In this document: one piece after another, positions 1 to 8,055 of the stretch
How positions within the stretch are numbered: the stretch's first letter is position 1
How the letters are laid out: the number at the start of each line of letters is the position of its first letter
Assembly (NCBI RefSeq): GCF_026000115.1
Contig: NZ_AP026867.1
Span: 6,611,001 to 6,675,000 of the forward strand
Reading direction: 5' to 3'
DNA: 64,000 nt
DNA from: Aureispira anguillae
GTDB taxonomy: Bacteria; Bacteroidota; Bacteroidia; Chitinophagales; Saprospiraceae
Translations under genes and position numbers: made by a program
Notes under the pieces: generated by a model
Database searches by the model: none
Told to the model about the DNA's origin: nothing
Seen by the model: the letters and a program-made list of their open reading frames with translations, nothing else

Positions 1-1375
1 ATTCTTTCAACTGATTATTGAGTGGTTGATTTTCTTCTATGGTACGAATTAATTGGTTGTTTTGGGTTTTGTATACCTTATACGAAGGAGGAGTAGTAGC
101 GTTGGAATAGGTGTTGACATAATAATCAAAGGTACTGCTAAATTGTGCGCTATTTACCCCTTTTTGATGATGCAAGGTTTTGATTGCTCCGCCAGCAAGT
201 GGGGCGTGGTAAATCCCTCTGTGCATAGCGCCTTCTTTGGCTGCCTGAAAGTAGAGCATTTTCTTTTGAGCATCTAAACCATAAAAACGAATGACATCAA
301 AGTTACCTTTTGTTAGTTGGCGAACCTTTTTGCCCTTCATATTGTAAAGGTAAATATGATTGTAACCATCTTCATCACTTGTCCAAATAAATTCTCCATT
401 ATCCAAAAACGTCAAATTATCATGGATGTCAATGAAGTATTTATTCTCTTCTTTTAGTAAGACCTTGGTACTTCCATTTTTAGGATTAGCAAGCAATAAG
501 GCAAGGTTGTTTTGGTGACGATTCAGACGAGTAACACAAAGTTGATTGTCGTCCACCCATTTGATTCGTGGAATGTATTGATCTTTATCTCCCTTTACCT
601 GTACTTGCACGGTTTTTTTAGTGGTCAAATCATAAATATGTACCGTAACATCTGAATTTTTTTCTCCAGCCTTGGGGTATTTGAACGTATTGTAAATAGG
701 ATATAACTCATTGTTATAAGAGGTATAAGTAAATTCTTTTACCATTGTTTCATCAAAGCGCAAAAAGGCTATTTTGGTTCCTTCAGGAGACCAAGCAAAA
801 GCTTTTGACATCGAAAATTCTTCTTCGTATACCCAATCTGTTGCTCCATTAATAATTTTGTTGTGGGCACCATCTGTTGTAATTTGAATTTCTTTATCAC
901 TATTTACTTCTTTGTAAAAAAGATTATTGGAACGAACAAAAGCAATCTTATTTCCTTGGGCATCGAGCGTAGCATAACGTTGTTTGCCTGTTTTAGAAAC
1001 CGCCGTAAGTTTTTCAGATTTGCGATCCCAAACATAAAAATTAGCTTTAGAAGAACGACGGTAAATCTGTTCTCTTTCGGTTTCTAGTACCAGTTTGTTT
1101 TCATCAGCACTAAAGGTATAACTAGAAAAATTCAGATCCGAAGAACTATAAATTACAGATGTTTTTTTTCCAGAAGTCAAATCATATTGAATAATCTCAT
1201 TACTTTCTTGTACCGAATAATGCTTACCATCTTTCATAAAGTTAAACCCTGGAACCATTTTGGGATAAAACCTGTAATCTTCCCAGATTTGTGGGATGCT
1301 AATGTCTTTTAGTTGTGCAGATGCTGAGTTAAGGCAAATGCTCAAAAAAGCAATTATGAAAAAGCTATTTTTCAT
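1..1375 (-). CDS. Dipeptidyl peptidase IV-type S9 peptidase, N-terminal part (cut by window edge)
   Basis: The frame is open from the ATG at 1375 to the left edge, about 458 codons. The N-terminus is a signal peptide (MKNSFFIIAFLSICLNSASA), so the product is exported. The body reads as the eight-bladed beta-propeller of DPP IV (Pfam DPPIV_N): a DWVYEEEF segment, which in DPP IV carries the paired glutamates that bind the substrate N-terminus, is followed by an AWSPEGTKIAFLRFDE-like strand. The C-terminal alpha/beta-hydrolase domain with the catalytic Ser-Asp-His lies outside the window, so activity cannot be judged. DPP IV enzymes remove X-Pro dipeptides from peptides in the periplasm or at the surface. 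The gene stands alone, with repeat-rich DNA upstream. The family call is firm; the exact subtype (DPP IV versus a related prolyl tripeptidyl peptidase) is open. Confidence 0.88.
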   Translation of the reverse strand, partial: MKNSFFIIAFLSICLNSASAQLKDISIPQIWEDYRFYPKMVPGFNFMKDGKHYSVQESNEIIQYDLTSGKKTSVIYSSSDLNFSSYTFSADENKLVLETEREQIYRRSSKANFYVWDRKSEKLTAVSKTGKQRYATLDAQGNKIAFVRSNNLFYKEVNSDKEIQITTDGAHNKIINGATDWVYEEEFSMSKAFAWSPEGTKIAFLRFDETMVKEFTYTSYNNELYPIYNTFKYPKAGEKNSDVTVHIYDLTTKKTVQVQVKGDKDQYIPRIKWVDDNQLCVTRLNRHQNNLALLLANPKNGSTKVLLKEENKYFIDIHDNLTFLDNGEFIWTSDEDGYNHIYLYNMKGKKVRQLTKGNFDVIRFYGLDAQKKMLYFQAAKEGAMHRGIYHAPLAGGAIKTLHHQKGVNSAQFSSTFDYYVNTYSNATTPPSYKVYKTQNNQLIRTIEENQPLNNQLKE

Positions 1376-1488
1376 TGGATAAATTTTCTGTTTGAAATAA
1401 TTAGGAATGTATCAGACCAATTCATTAGATATAGCAGCAGTACTTATCAACGAATGTGAGTTATTTATTAGAACAATAAAAATCTTAG

Positions 1489-1684
1489 TTCTTTGATGAA
1501 TCATGTGACAAACACTAACAAAGGGTAAGCTTTCCACTACTTTTTTTAGAAGAAAGTCATCGGTAGTAAGTCGTAAGTCCTGCATTAACAGAGACTAAAC
1601 ATACGACTTACTACCGATGACTTACAACAAAAGTAGTCATAAGAGAGCAGGGCTGTTTAATATTTTACATGATTTGTCAAAGAA
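1489..1684. repeat. MITE-like element, copy 1
   Basis: The element is bounded by imperfect inverted repeats of 18 bp (1489-1506 and 1667-1684, two mismatches, TTCTTTGA..AATCATGT). At its centre is a perfect 20-bp palindrome (1556-1575 with 1602-1621) around a 26-base loop. The same layout recurs near 8.1 and 58.7 kb. It has no coding capacity, so any movement would need a transposase encoded elsewhere. Confidence 0.65.
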
Positions 1685-1710
1685 CGAAAATCTTTAAATA
1701 ACACATTAAC

Positions 1711-1718
1711 CAAAGATA
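1711..1718 (-). promoter_or_regulatory. Possible -7 box upstream of the DPP IV gene
   Basis: On the minus strand this reads TATCTTTG, a match to the Bacteroidota -7 consensus TAnnTTTG. It lies about 340 nt upstream of the peptidase start, with MITE copy 1 in between. No properly spaced TTTG -33 box is visible, so this is weak. Confidence 0.22.
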
Positions 1719-1815
1719 CAAACTAAATACCAGATTTAAATCCAATTTCTACCAAAGTGTACAATTTATGGACTTGGAGAAGGAGAGGCGTTTGTTAAGT
1801 TGACCATAGAATAAA

Positions 1816-2094
1816 GATTTAAACAATACCTTTTTGCTATGTACAGGGCAAACTAAAAACAAAGTGCTCACGAGCAAAGCGAGCTAACGTTTTTTCCTAT
1901 AAAATATAGGACCTTTGCTTAATGATGATTTGGATTTTAGAGCTTAGACTCCAATTGAACTGTTATTGGAGTCTAAGCTCTAAAATCTCACAGCGAAGCG
2001 GTCTAAAAAATAGTGATAAGCCTCCTAATAGTTCGCTTTGCTCGTGAGCCAGCAAGCTGGTTTTGTCCTGTACTCAAATCTTATTGTTTAAATC
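1816..2094. repeat. Foldback element of four concentric inverted repeats
   Basis: Four nested inverted repeats share one axis near 1957: a 13-bp pair (1816-1828/2082-2094), a 12-bp pair with one mismatch (1841-1852/2062-2073), a 17-bp perfect pair (1866-1882/2033-2049) and a 23-bp perfect pair with a 9-base loop (1933-1955/1965-1987). There is no ORF inside. The sequence differs from the MITE family next to it. A short relative of the stretch after the right 17-bp arm (TGAGCCAGCA) recurs near 4584. Confidence 0.6.
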
Positions 2095-2104
2095 CTCCGT
2101 ACAG

Positions 2105-2818
2105 CTAATTCTGACACAATCGATCGATCAATAACGCTTCTTCTACATGGGCTCGTTGTTGGGGGCTGGTCATTTTTTCTAATAAATCAAGAGAAGCAAG
2201 GTAACTGACTAAATTGCCATTGGATGAGATGAGTTTGCCATCTGTCATTACAGAAATAGTGCGATCATTGGCCACTTTTAAGGTTGGATAATTGGCCTTT
2301 AAACTTTCTCCACCGCTAACATAAGTTACTATATTTTTATGATCAGCTACTCCTGCTGCTCCAATTAGAAATGCTCCAGCACAATGACTCGCCATATAAT
2401 TGACAGATTGATGCTGTTTTTGAATAAACTGAACGAGTGCTTTGTCTTCGGTTTGCTGGTTGGGATGATACGAGCTAGGAACAACTAAAACCTCTAATTT
2501 AGGGACTTGATCAATGCTTATATCGGGTATGATTTTTAATCCTTGCGCACTGTTATAGGTCTGAATTGTTTTGGCAATGGTAATGACATTAAACAGTTTT
2601 TCTCCATTGGCAGTTGTTTTTGAAAAAACATCCATTGGTGCAATTACTTCATTCATAATCACCCCTTCAAAAACTAAAATTCCTATGGTCGGCAAATTGC
2701 TATCAAGAACTTTTGATATAGGTTGTTTCATTGTATTAAGATTGTTTGAATCAGCTGTGTTTTTAGTACAACTATAACTCATACTAAAAAGCAAACAGTA
2801 TAAAATTAATTTTTTCAT
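2105..2818 (-). CDS. DJ-1/PfpI family lipoprotein
   Basis: The 237-residue product starts with a lipoprotein signal (MKKLILYCLLFSMSYSC, lipid-modified Cys17), so it should be membrane-anchored and face the periplasm. Residues 43-215 form a class I glutamine-amidotransferase-like fold of the DJ-1/PfpI/ThiJ group. Glu51 lies in the early IGILVFEGV strand, and the nucleophile elbow ASHCAGAF contains Cys146 followed by an alpha-helical LIGAAG. Family members act as glyoxalases, isonitrile hydratases, chaperones or peptidases, or as ligand-sensing modules of AraC regulators; which applies cannot be read from sequence. A lipid-anchored member is less common than the cytosolic type. It lies 73 bp downstream of the Crp/Fnr-type gene on the same strand and may be part of that unit. 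Confidence 0.82.
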   Translation of the reverse strand: MKKLILYCLLFSMSYSCTKNTADSNNLNTMKQPISKVLDSNLPTIGILVFEGVIMNEVIAPMDVFSKTTANGEKLFNVITIAKTIQTYNSAQGLKIIPDISIDQVPKLEVLVVPSSYHPNQQTEDKALVQFIQKQHQSVNYMASHCAGAFLIGAAGVADHKNIVTYVSGGESLKANYPTLKVANDRTISVMTDGKLISSNGNLVSYLASLDLLEKMTSPQQRAHVEEALLIDRLCQN

Positions 2819-2839
2819 AACTTGTGGTTTTGTTTAGAA

Positions 2840-2847
2840 CAAAAGTA
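2840..2847 (-). promoter_or_regulatory. Possible -7 box for the DJ-1/PfpI gene
   Basis: The minus strand reads TACTTTTG, fitting TAnnTTTG, about 22 nt before the start codon and in the gap after the Crp/Fnr-type gene. It suggests the lipoprotein could have its own promoter. No -33 element at the usual distance is seen. Confidence 0.3.
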
Positions 2848-2891
2848 GCGCAAGGAAATGAAAGAAATCTTAATCAAGATTAAGAAATGAC

Positions 2892-3464
2892 CTATTTTTT
2901 CTTAGCTCGGATTTTGCTTAGAAATTCAGGCGTAAAGCCCAAATAAGAGGCTAACATGTATTGGGGAATTCGTTGGGCAAAAGTAGGATTTGCAGCAATA
3001 AAAGTGCGGTACAGTTCTTCGCCAGAGAGACTAAACATAAATTCTAATCTTCGTTGAGCCGCAACATAAGATCGCTCCATAATAATTCGAAAAAGGCGTT
3101 CTATCTTAGGGAGTTGCTGGCACAGCTTTTCAAAAGAAGCGATATTTAATGCCAATATTTCTGTTGGCTCAATTGCCTGTATGTATAATTTAGACGGGAT
3201 TTGATGAATTAGGCTTTCATAATCTGTAATCCACCAATTGTCAAGCCCAAAATGAACAATTTGATTGTTTCCCTTGGTGTTAATATAATACAACTGCAAA
3301 CAACCCTTTGTTATAAAATACCTTGAAGTACAAATTCTTCCTGCTTGCAATAGGTATTCTTTTGCGGCTAATTTTTTGGGACTCAAAGCAGCATTAAATA
3401 ATTCCAATTCTGAGTCAGAAATCGTAATATAACGTCTTATGTAATGGCTTAATTGAGTGTTCAT
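2892..3464 (-). CDS. Crp/Fnr-family transcriptional regulator
   Basis: The 190-residue protein has an N-terminal cyclic-nucleotide-binding-type beta-roll (about residues 25-120, including an AGRICTSRYFITKGCLQ stretch). A dimer helix follows, then a short C-terminal helix-turn-helix (about 148-188; YMLASYLGFTPEFLSKIRAKK fits the recognition part). This is the compact Bacteroidota form in which cAMP contacts are usually not conserved, so the ligand is unknown. Its ATG overlaps the stop codon of the preceding gene (TAATG), which indicates translational coupling to the kinase-like protein. Likely targets are nearby genes such as the DJ-1/PfpI lipoprotein, but that is inference. Confidence 0.85.
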   Translation of the reverse strand: MNTQLSHYIRRYITISDSELELFNAALSPKKLAAKEYLLQAGRICTSRYFITKGCLQLYYINTKGNNQIVHFGLDNWWITDYESLIHQIPSKLYIQAIEPTEILALNIASFEKLCQQLPKIERLFRIIMERSYVAAQRRLEFMFSLSGEELYRTFIAANPTFAQRIPQYMLASYLGFTPEFLSKIRAKKK

Positions 3465-4528
3465 TATAGCTTTTTATAACTAATGGTTCCATTGTGGGTT
3501 TTGGGCATGGGTTTTCCCAACATTAATTCCAAATGCAGGGTTAGTATTTCCCCCATAGAAGATAGAGAAGAAAATTGTTGGGTAGTATGATACGAATTTA
3601 GATCTTTGATTAGCGAAGCACGTTTTTCATGAGTAGACAGGGTATCCATACTCATGCTGTTCAATAGATGCTTGATGCGCTCTTGATCTAAATTGTAACG
3701 TTTTTTCATTAAAATACGTTCTTCATATTTATACTGTTCGACAGTAATGGGAGGCAATACTTCCATGCAGAACTTGACAATTTTATAATTCTCTTTATAA
3801 AACTGTGGAAGGTAGTGGTTTTTACGTCCTTCATAACACAACTGATCAAAATCAATTGCCCGAACCCGATATTGCTCTTTGTCAAAGTCAGGGGTGACAT
3901 CTACCACATAGTTATAAGAACGCATATCGCCTAGTAGCATTACAAAACATCGCTCATTGAACTTGACAAATTCTTTGGCAGCATAACTTTTTAGAAAATT
4001 CGGTGTTTCTATATAATAATCTAAAAAGGCATCGCCTGGAATTCCTGGGATATGTTCTTCCACCAACGTTTCTTTATCGACAATAAACGCTAAGCGATTG
4101 GGGCTAAGAATGTCCTCTAGTTCCAAGCCATAAACCCTAGAAGCATCTGCTTTTTTGATGTAGAAATAATCGTGGTTGTCATTTAAGCTATTGATGATTC
4201 GAATACGAAAAGGTTTGGAATTTCCAAAAAGGCAATAATCTATACGGCTTACTCGAAGGTGCTCAATCACCTCCATATTGCCATCTGTTTTGAGCATGCC
4301 ATAGATATAGGTTAATGCTGCTTCAATTTCATCCTGAAAGGTAGGGTGATAAATAATAGCTTCCCAAAGCGTGTCATTACCATTTTGATCATAAATAGCA
4401 GCCGATTCATACCAGTTGGTTAGGTCTTGATACTGGATAGGCAGCGCATCTGAACGACCATAGTCTTTTAAGTACTTTCTTAAATTATCAGAGATAGGAA
4501 AGGAAGGCTTCTTTTTGGATATTTCCAT
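3464..4528 (-). CDS. Uncharacterised protein with kinase-like catalytic motifs
   Basis: I do not recognise a named family for this 354-residue protein. Several features resemble the eukaryotic-like/aminoglycoside-phosphotransferase fold: a YIKKAD segment (Lys125/126) that could be the ATP-binding lysine strand, a hinge-like VEEHIPGIPG (157-166), a catalytic-loop-like LLGDMRSYN (Asp201, Asn206), and a metal-binding-like AIDFD (Asp226, Asp228). The order and spacing fit such a kinase, though the catalytic loop has Gly-Asp in place of His-Gly-Asp or His-Arg-Asp. No signal peptide or TM segment is visible, so it is probably cytosolic. The stop codon overlaps the start of the Crp/Fnr-type gene, so the two are probably co-expressed. 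Substrate unknown. Confidence 0.6.
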   Translation of the reverse strand: MEISKKKPSFPISDNLRKYLKDYGRSDALPIQYQDLTNWYESAAIYDQNGNDTLWEAIIYHPTFQDEIEAALTYIYGMLKTDGNMEVIEHLRVSRIDYCLFGNSKPFRIRIINSLNDNHDYFYIKKADASRVYGLELEDILSPNRLAFIVDKETLVEEHIPGIPGDAFLDYYIETPNFLKSYAAKEFVKFNERCFVMLLGDMRSYNYVVDVTPDFDKEQYRVRAIDFDQLCYEGRKNHYLPQFYKENYKIVKFCMEVLPPITVEQYKYEERILMKKRYNLDQERIKHLLNSMSMDTLSTHEKRASLIKDLNSYHTTQQFSSLSSMGEILTLHLELMLGKPMPKTHNGTISYKKL

Positions 4529-4689
4529 AAGGACTTAAGAGATTAATACAATACTCCGCTGATTCGTTAGTACGCTATCGCTTATGAGCCAGCATAGCTG
4601 GGTTCGGGGTTCTAGCGGAGTGATGAAGTAATTAAATCGGTTTAATATTGGTGGTTGATGCAGTAGGGAAGCAGACAGTGCTTTAGATG

Positions 4690-4728
4690 TTAAGAAGCCC
4701 ATTTTAAAATCTAAAATGGGCTTCTTAA
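4690..4728 (-). terminator. Hairpin downstream of tpx
   Basis: A perfect 17-bp inverted repeat (4690-4706 with 4712-4728, 5-base loop) lies 15 nt past the end of tpx on the minus strand. There is no T-run after it. It probably ends or stabilises the tpx transcript. Confidence 0.6.
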
Positions 4729-4742
4729 GAGCAGCTTATTGG

Positions 4743-5240
4743 TTAAAGACTAGCCAATGCTGCTTCATAATTGGGCTCTTGCACAATTTCAGGAACGAGC
4801 TCTGTATAGATAACGGTTCCTTCTTCATCTACTATAACAACCGCTCTTGCTGCTAAATGATGCAAGGGACCATCTAACATTAGTAAACCATAGTCCTTGC
4901 AGAAAGCACTAGTGGCATAATCGGATAAATTAATAACATCCTTAATGCCTTCAGAACCACAAAAACGGCTTTGAGCAAAAGGCAAATCTCTTGAAATGCA
5001 CAATACTTGCGTGTGTTCCAAACTAGCAGCTTTTTCATTAAATTTTTTGACAGACATGGCACAAATGCCTGTGTCTATGCTTGGGAATATATTTAGAATG
5101 ACCTTAGATCCTTTAAAATCGGATAAGGTAGCCGTTGATAAGTCATTTTTTACTAATACAAAATCAGGAGCTTTGCTTCCTACGAGTGGAAGTTCGCCTG
5201 CGGTTTGGATTGGGTTGCCTTTAAATGTAATCGTTGCCAT
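4743..5240 (-). CDS. tpx: Thiol peroxidase (atypical 2-Cys peroxiredoxin)
   Basis: The 165-residue length matches Tpx. The peroxidatic cysteine is Cys60 in PSIDTGICAMSVKKFN, and the resolving cysteine is Cys94 in SRFCGSEG; positions and contexts fit E. coli Tpx (Cys61/Cys95). The enzyme reduces hydrogen peroxide and alkyl hydroperoxides with electrons from thioredoxin. There is no signal peptide, so it is cytosolic in the absence of other evidence. The gene appears to be a single transcription unit ending in a strong hairpin about 15 nt downstream. Family and function are well supported. Confidence 0.95.
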   Translation of the reverse strand: MATITFKGNPIQTAGELPLVGSKAPDFVLVKNDLSTATLSDFKGSKVILNIFPSIDTGICAMSVKKFNEKAASLEHTQVLCISRDLPFAQSRFCGSEGIKDVINLSDYATSAFCKDYGLLMLDGPLHHLAARAVVIVDEEGTVIYTELVPEIVQEPNYEAALASL

Positions 5241-5482
5241 TGTTTATTATTTTAAGATATGAGTTGTTTAAAAATGGAGTAATGGTTGATAACTAATTAA
5301 AAAAAGTGCTTAGGTTATCCTTTTTAAAACAGCTAAAAACTCAATTTAAGCAATAAAATAGGCATGTAAAAGTTTATACAGACCTTTATTTTTGTGAAGT
5401 TAAAATGATAAGAAAAAACGATCTGTTCTAGGAAAACAAAACGCATAAGCAGTGCTTTGTTAAGAGCATTGCCATTGATAAA

Positions 5483-6082
5483 CTATAAATCTTTCCATTG
5501 CCATAAATATCGGCAAGCAATGGTTCTATAAGGGCTCCAATTTGCTGCAATTTTATCCATTTGGCTAATCAATACTTTGCCCTTGCCTTCTATGTTGTAC
5601 AACTTTTGCATGGCTTGTTGTATCCCCAAATCTGCACTAGGAAAAACATCACTGCGTTGTAGAGTAAACATCAACATCATTTGAACGGTCCAAGTCCCTA
5701 CACCTTTTATCTGAGTTAAAAATGTTACCAGTTCTTTGTCTGTATAATCGTCCCAATTAATTTGATCAAATTGATGCTCAAGAGCGAAGGCGGCAATATT
5801 TTGCATATAACCAGCTTTTTGCCTTGATAAACCAGCTGCTCTTAGTTCTTCTAAACTTTTTTCTAAAAGCAAATGAGGCAAGGGATCTTGATGATCAAAT
5901 AAGTCTAAAAAACGTTGATGGATGGTAGCAGCAGCTTTTACGGAAAGTTGTTGAGAGACAATAGATCTTAATAAACTGCGATAAACATCTTTGGAAGAAG
6001 ATAGTTCTGGAAGTTGAATCTTAGAAATGATTGCTTTTAATGAAGGATCTTTTGATAAAACTTGGATGGCTTTTGAATGCAT
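5483..6082 (-). CDS. DNA-3-methyladenine glycosylase, AlkA/HhH-GPD family
   Basis: The 199-residue protein is a compact HhH-GPD glycosylase. The helix-hairpin-helix is QIKGVGTWTVQMM (about 124-136). The catalytic aspartate is Asp151 in VFPSADLGIQQ, and the C-terminal WSPYRTIACRYLW motif is typical of the AlkA/MAG branch. It should excise alkylated purines such as 3-methyladenine to start base excision repair. It lacks the N-terminal TBP-like domain of E. coli AlkA, which is usual for short bacterial and yeast MAG-type enzymes. No Fe-S cysteine cluster is present at the C-terminus, which argues against MutY/Nth. It is flanked by unrelated genes and appears monocistronic. Confidence 0.9.
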   Translation of the reverse strand: MHSKAIQVLSKDPSLKAIISKIQLPELSSSKDVYRSLLRSIVSQQLSVKAAATIHQRFLDLFDHQDPLPHLLLEKSLEELRAAGLSRQKAGYMQNIAAFALEHQFDQINWDDYTDKELVTFLTQIKGVGTWTVQMMLMFTLQRSDVFPSADLGIQQAMQKLYNIEGKGKVLISQMDKIAANWSPYRTIACRYLWQWKDL

Positions 6083-6218
6083 TGGAATGATTTTAAAAAT
6101 GGATAAATAAGCAAAATAAAAAATCCAACAAGCAGCAGCAGCTAAATGTTGGACTTTTTATAAAATATTACTCCGTTGATTTTTCAGCAAAGTATTAATA
6201 GAACAAAGAAAAAATAAA

Positions 6219-6425
6219 TTAGTTGTAATTCACTTCTTCTGAATTGGCTAAGACATAAATTTCTTGTGGACTTGTTTTTTGATGCTCGATAGCTCCCAAA
6301 TTACGTTTTCCATACCAACCACCATTACCTTTGCATCCTTTACGCTTTTTGTAGGGGCTACTGCCACAAGAGGCTAATGCTGTAATGACAAATACAAGTA
6401 TTAATAGTAGGGATAAATTTTTCAT
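6219..6425 (-). CDS. Small conserved-type lipoprotein (68 aa)
   Basis: The N-terminus is a clear lipoprotein signal (lipobox LASC, Cys20), leaving about 48 residues after processing. The mature part is basic and glycine-rich at first (KKRKGCKGNGGWYGKRNL), then ends acidic. The GGWYGKRNL-type motif looks like that of a small lipoprotein seen in marine Bacteroidota, but I cannot assign a role. It sits between the glycosylase and malic enzyme on the same strand with gaps of more than 100 bp, so it probably has its own promoter. The signal peptide and a plausible start support it as a real gene. Confidence 0.7.
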   Translation of the reverse strand: MKNLSLLLILVFVITALASCGSSPYKKRKGCKGNGGWYGKRNLGAIEHQKTSPQEIYVLANSEEVNYN

Positions 6426-6536
6426 AATAAATTTTTAAAATTATAAAGTTATAGAATGATGTTTTTGCTATTCTAATATAACGATAAAAACAGAAAAATG
6501 TGATTTAAAATCTTTATTATTAATACTTTATTGCGC

Positions 6537-7721
6537 TTATTGCATGTCTTTTAAGGCTGCTTCTTTAACAGCTTTGGCAACTTTATAAGCAACAACTTCG
6601 TCTAATGCAGGCGGAATAATCATATCTTTAGATGGATTGGAAATACTCTCTGCAATAGCATAAGCCGCAGCTAATTTCATATTCGGTGTAATTTGCTTGG
6701 CACGAGCATCCAAGGCACCTCTAAAAATACCAGGAAAACCCAATACATTATTAACTTGGTTCGGCAAGTCGCTTCGGCCAGTACCTACAATTGCGGCTCC
6801 TCCTTTATAGGCTTCTTCAGGCATGATTTCAGGGGTTGGATTTGCCAGCGCAAAAATAATAGAATCCTTAGCCATGGTTTTAATATCTTCAGTCGTTAGC
6901 AAGTTGCCCATACTTACCCCAATAAAGACGTCAGCATCAACAAGGGCATCTTTTAGGCTTCCTTTCTTATTGTTAAGATTGGTGAAGCCCAAAGCTCTCT
7001 TTTTGGCCTCATTTAGGTTGTCTCTATCCCTATGAACAATCCCCTTGCTGTCGCAAATAATCATTTCTTTAACAGGCGTACAAACACTATCTTGCTCGCC
7101 ATGATCTACACAACGAAGCAGCTTGGCAATAGCGATCCCCGCAGCACCAGCTCCATTGATAACAACGGATAGATCTTCTAAACGTTTTCCTACTAATTTT
7201 GCAGCGTTGATTAAAGCACCTAAAACAACAATTGCTGTTCCGTGTTGGTCGTCATGAAAAACGGGAATGCCTAAATCTTGCAAGCGTTCTTCTACTTCAA
7301 AGCTTCTAGGAGCGGCAATATCCTCTAGGTTAACTCCTCCAAATACTGGAGCAATGCGACGAACTGTTTCTACAATTTCATCTACATTTTGTGTGTCTAG
7401 ACAAATTGGAAATGCATTGATTCGTCCAAAACGACGAAAAAGCATAGCCTTTCCTTCCATAACAGGAATAGAGGCCTCTGCTCCAAGGTTTCCAAGTCCC
7501 AAAACAGCAGATCCATCGGTAACAATTGCCACCGAGTTGCTTTTCATGGTATATTCCCAAACTGATTCGGGATTTTTTTGTATTTCTAAACATGGAGCAG
7601 CAACACCTGGTGAATAAACCAAAGAAAGGTGCTCTTGTGTGCGAACATCCATTTTGTTACGAACCCCAATTTTTCCTTTTAAATAACTATGTAGATGAAG
7701 AGATTCTTCGAAATAATCCAT
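6537..7721 (-). CDS. Malic enzyme, short form without phosphotransacetylase domain
   Basis: The 394-residue protein carries the malic enzyme signature: YSPGVAAPC (Tyr36), EGKAMLFRRFG (Lys91), a divalent-metal site in NLEDI (Glu133, Asp134) and HDDQHGTA (157-162). A Rossmann domain begins at about 187 (NGAGAAGIA). It oxidatively decarboxylates L-malate to pyruvate, yielding NAD(P)H and linking the TCA cycle to pyruvate. The C-terminal phosphotransacetylase-like domain of the 760-residue MaeB type is missing, so this is the short (MaeA/YtsJ-like) form. Cofactor preference cannot be fixed by eye. The gene stands alone, with a large repeat-bearing intergenic region upstream. Confidence 0.93.
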   Translation of the reverse strand: MDYFEESLHLHSYLKGKIGVRNKMDVRTQEHLSLVYSPGVAAPCLEIQKNPESVWEYTMKSNSVAIVTDGSAVLGLGNLGAEASIPVMEGKAMLFRRFGRINAFPICLDTQNVDEIVETVRRIAPVFGGVNLEDIAAPRSFEVEERLQDLGIPVFHDDQHGTAIVVLGALINAAKLVGKRLEDLSVVINGAGAAGIAIAKLLRCVDHGEQDSVCTPVKEMIICDSKGIVHRDRDNLNEAKKRALGFTNLNNKKGSLKDALVDADVFIGVSMGNLLTTEDIKTMAKDSIIFALANPTPEIMPEEAYKGGAAIVGTGRSDLPNQVNNVLGFPGIFRGALDARAKQITPNMKLAAAYAIAESISNPSKDMIIPPALDEVVAYKVAKAVKEAALKDMQ

Positions 7722-7892
7722 AATTGTAAGTGTTTTTTTGGTTAAAATAAGGTCAGAGTTTAGTGCTAATAGGCATGAAATTGTTTGAATGTAAAAGGTT
7801 TAAACGATACAAACAATCACCTATTATTGATGTCTAATTGTATAAACCTAGCAAAAAAGTATATTTTATACTATGGTCTGTTTTATAATGAA

Positions 7893-7938
7893 AAAATAAA
7901 TATGAACTAAAAACAAAAACATAGTTCATATTTATTTT
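7893..7938. repeat. AT-rich perfect hairpin
   Basis: A 16-bp perfect inverted repeat (7893-7908 with 7923-7938, 14-base loop) lies about 170 bp upstream of the malic enzyme start, between it and the MITE copy. Role unknown; it could be an operator or a terminator for the transporter transcript that comes from the right. Confidence 0.45.
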
Positions 7939-8055
7939 AACAAACCTAGATTAAAATGTGGAATTTGCAAAACAAAAAGTCATTATATCTTTTCTAAGCA
8001 TAGAAATGCTAGTAAACATTGACCTCACTCCAATAGGCATAGGATGATTTATAGG

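Noticed and set aside
1556-1621. Palindromic repeats as CRISPR repeats
   Set aside because: They are isolated hairpins tens of kilobases apart with no regular spacers and no cas genes.
3464-4528. Kinase-like protein as a HipA-type toxin
   Set aside because: The motif order is only generally kinase-like; no HipB-type antitoxin precedes it and the neighbour is a Crp/Fnr-type regulator.
7378-7617. Overlapping frames inside the malic enzyme gene
   Set aside because: They lie in other frames of a gene with full catalytic motifs and show no protein family features.
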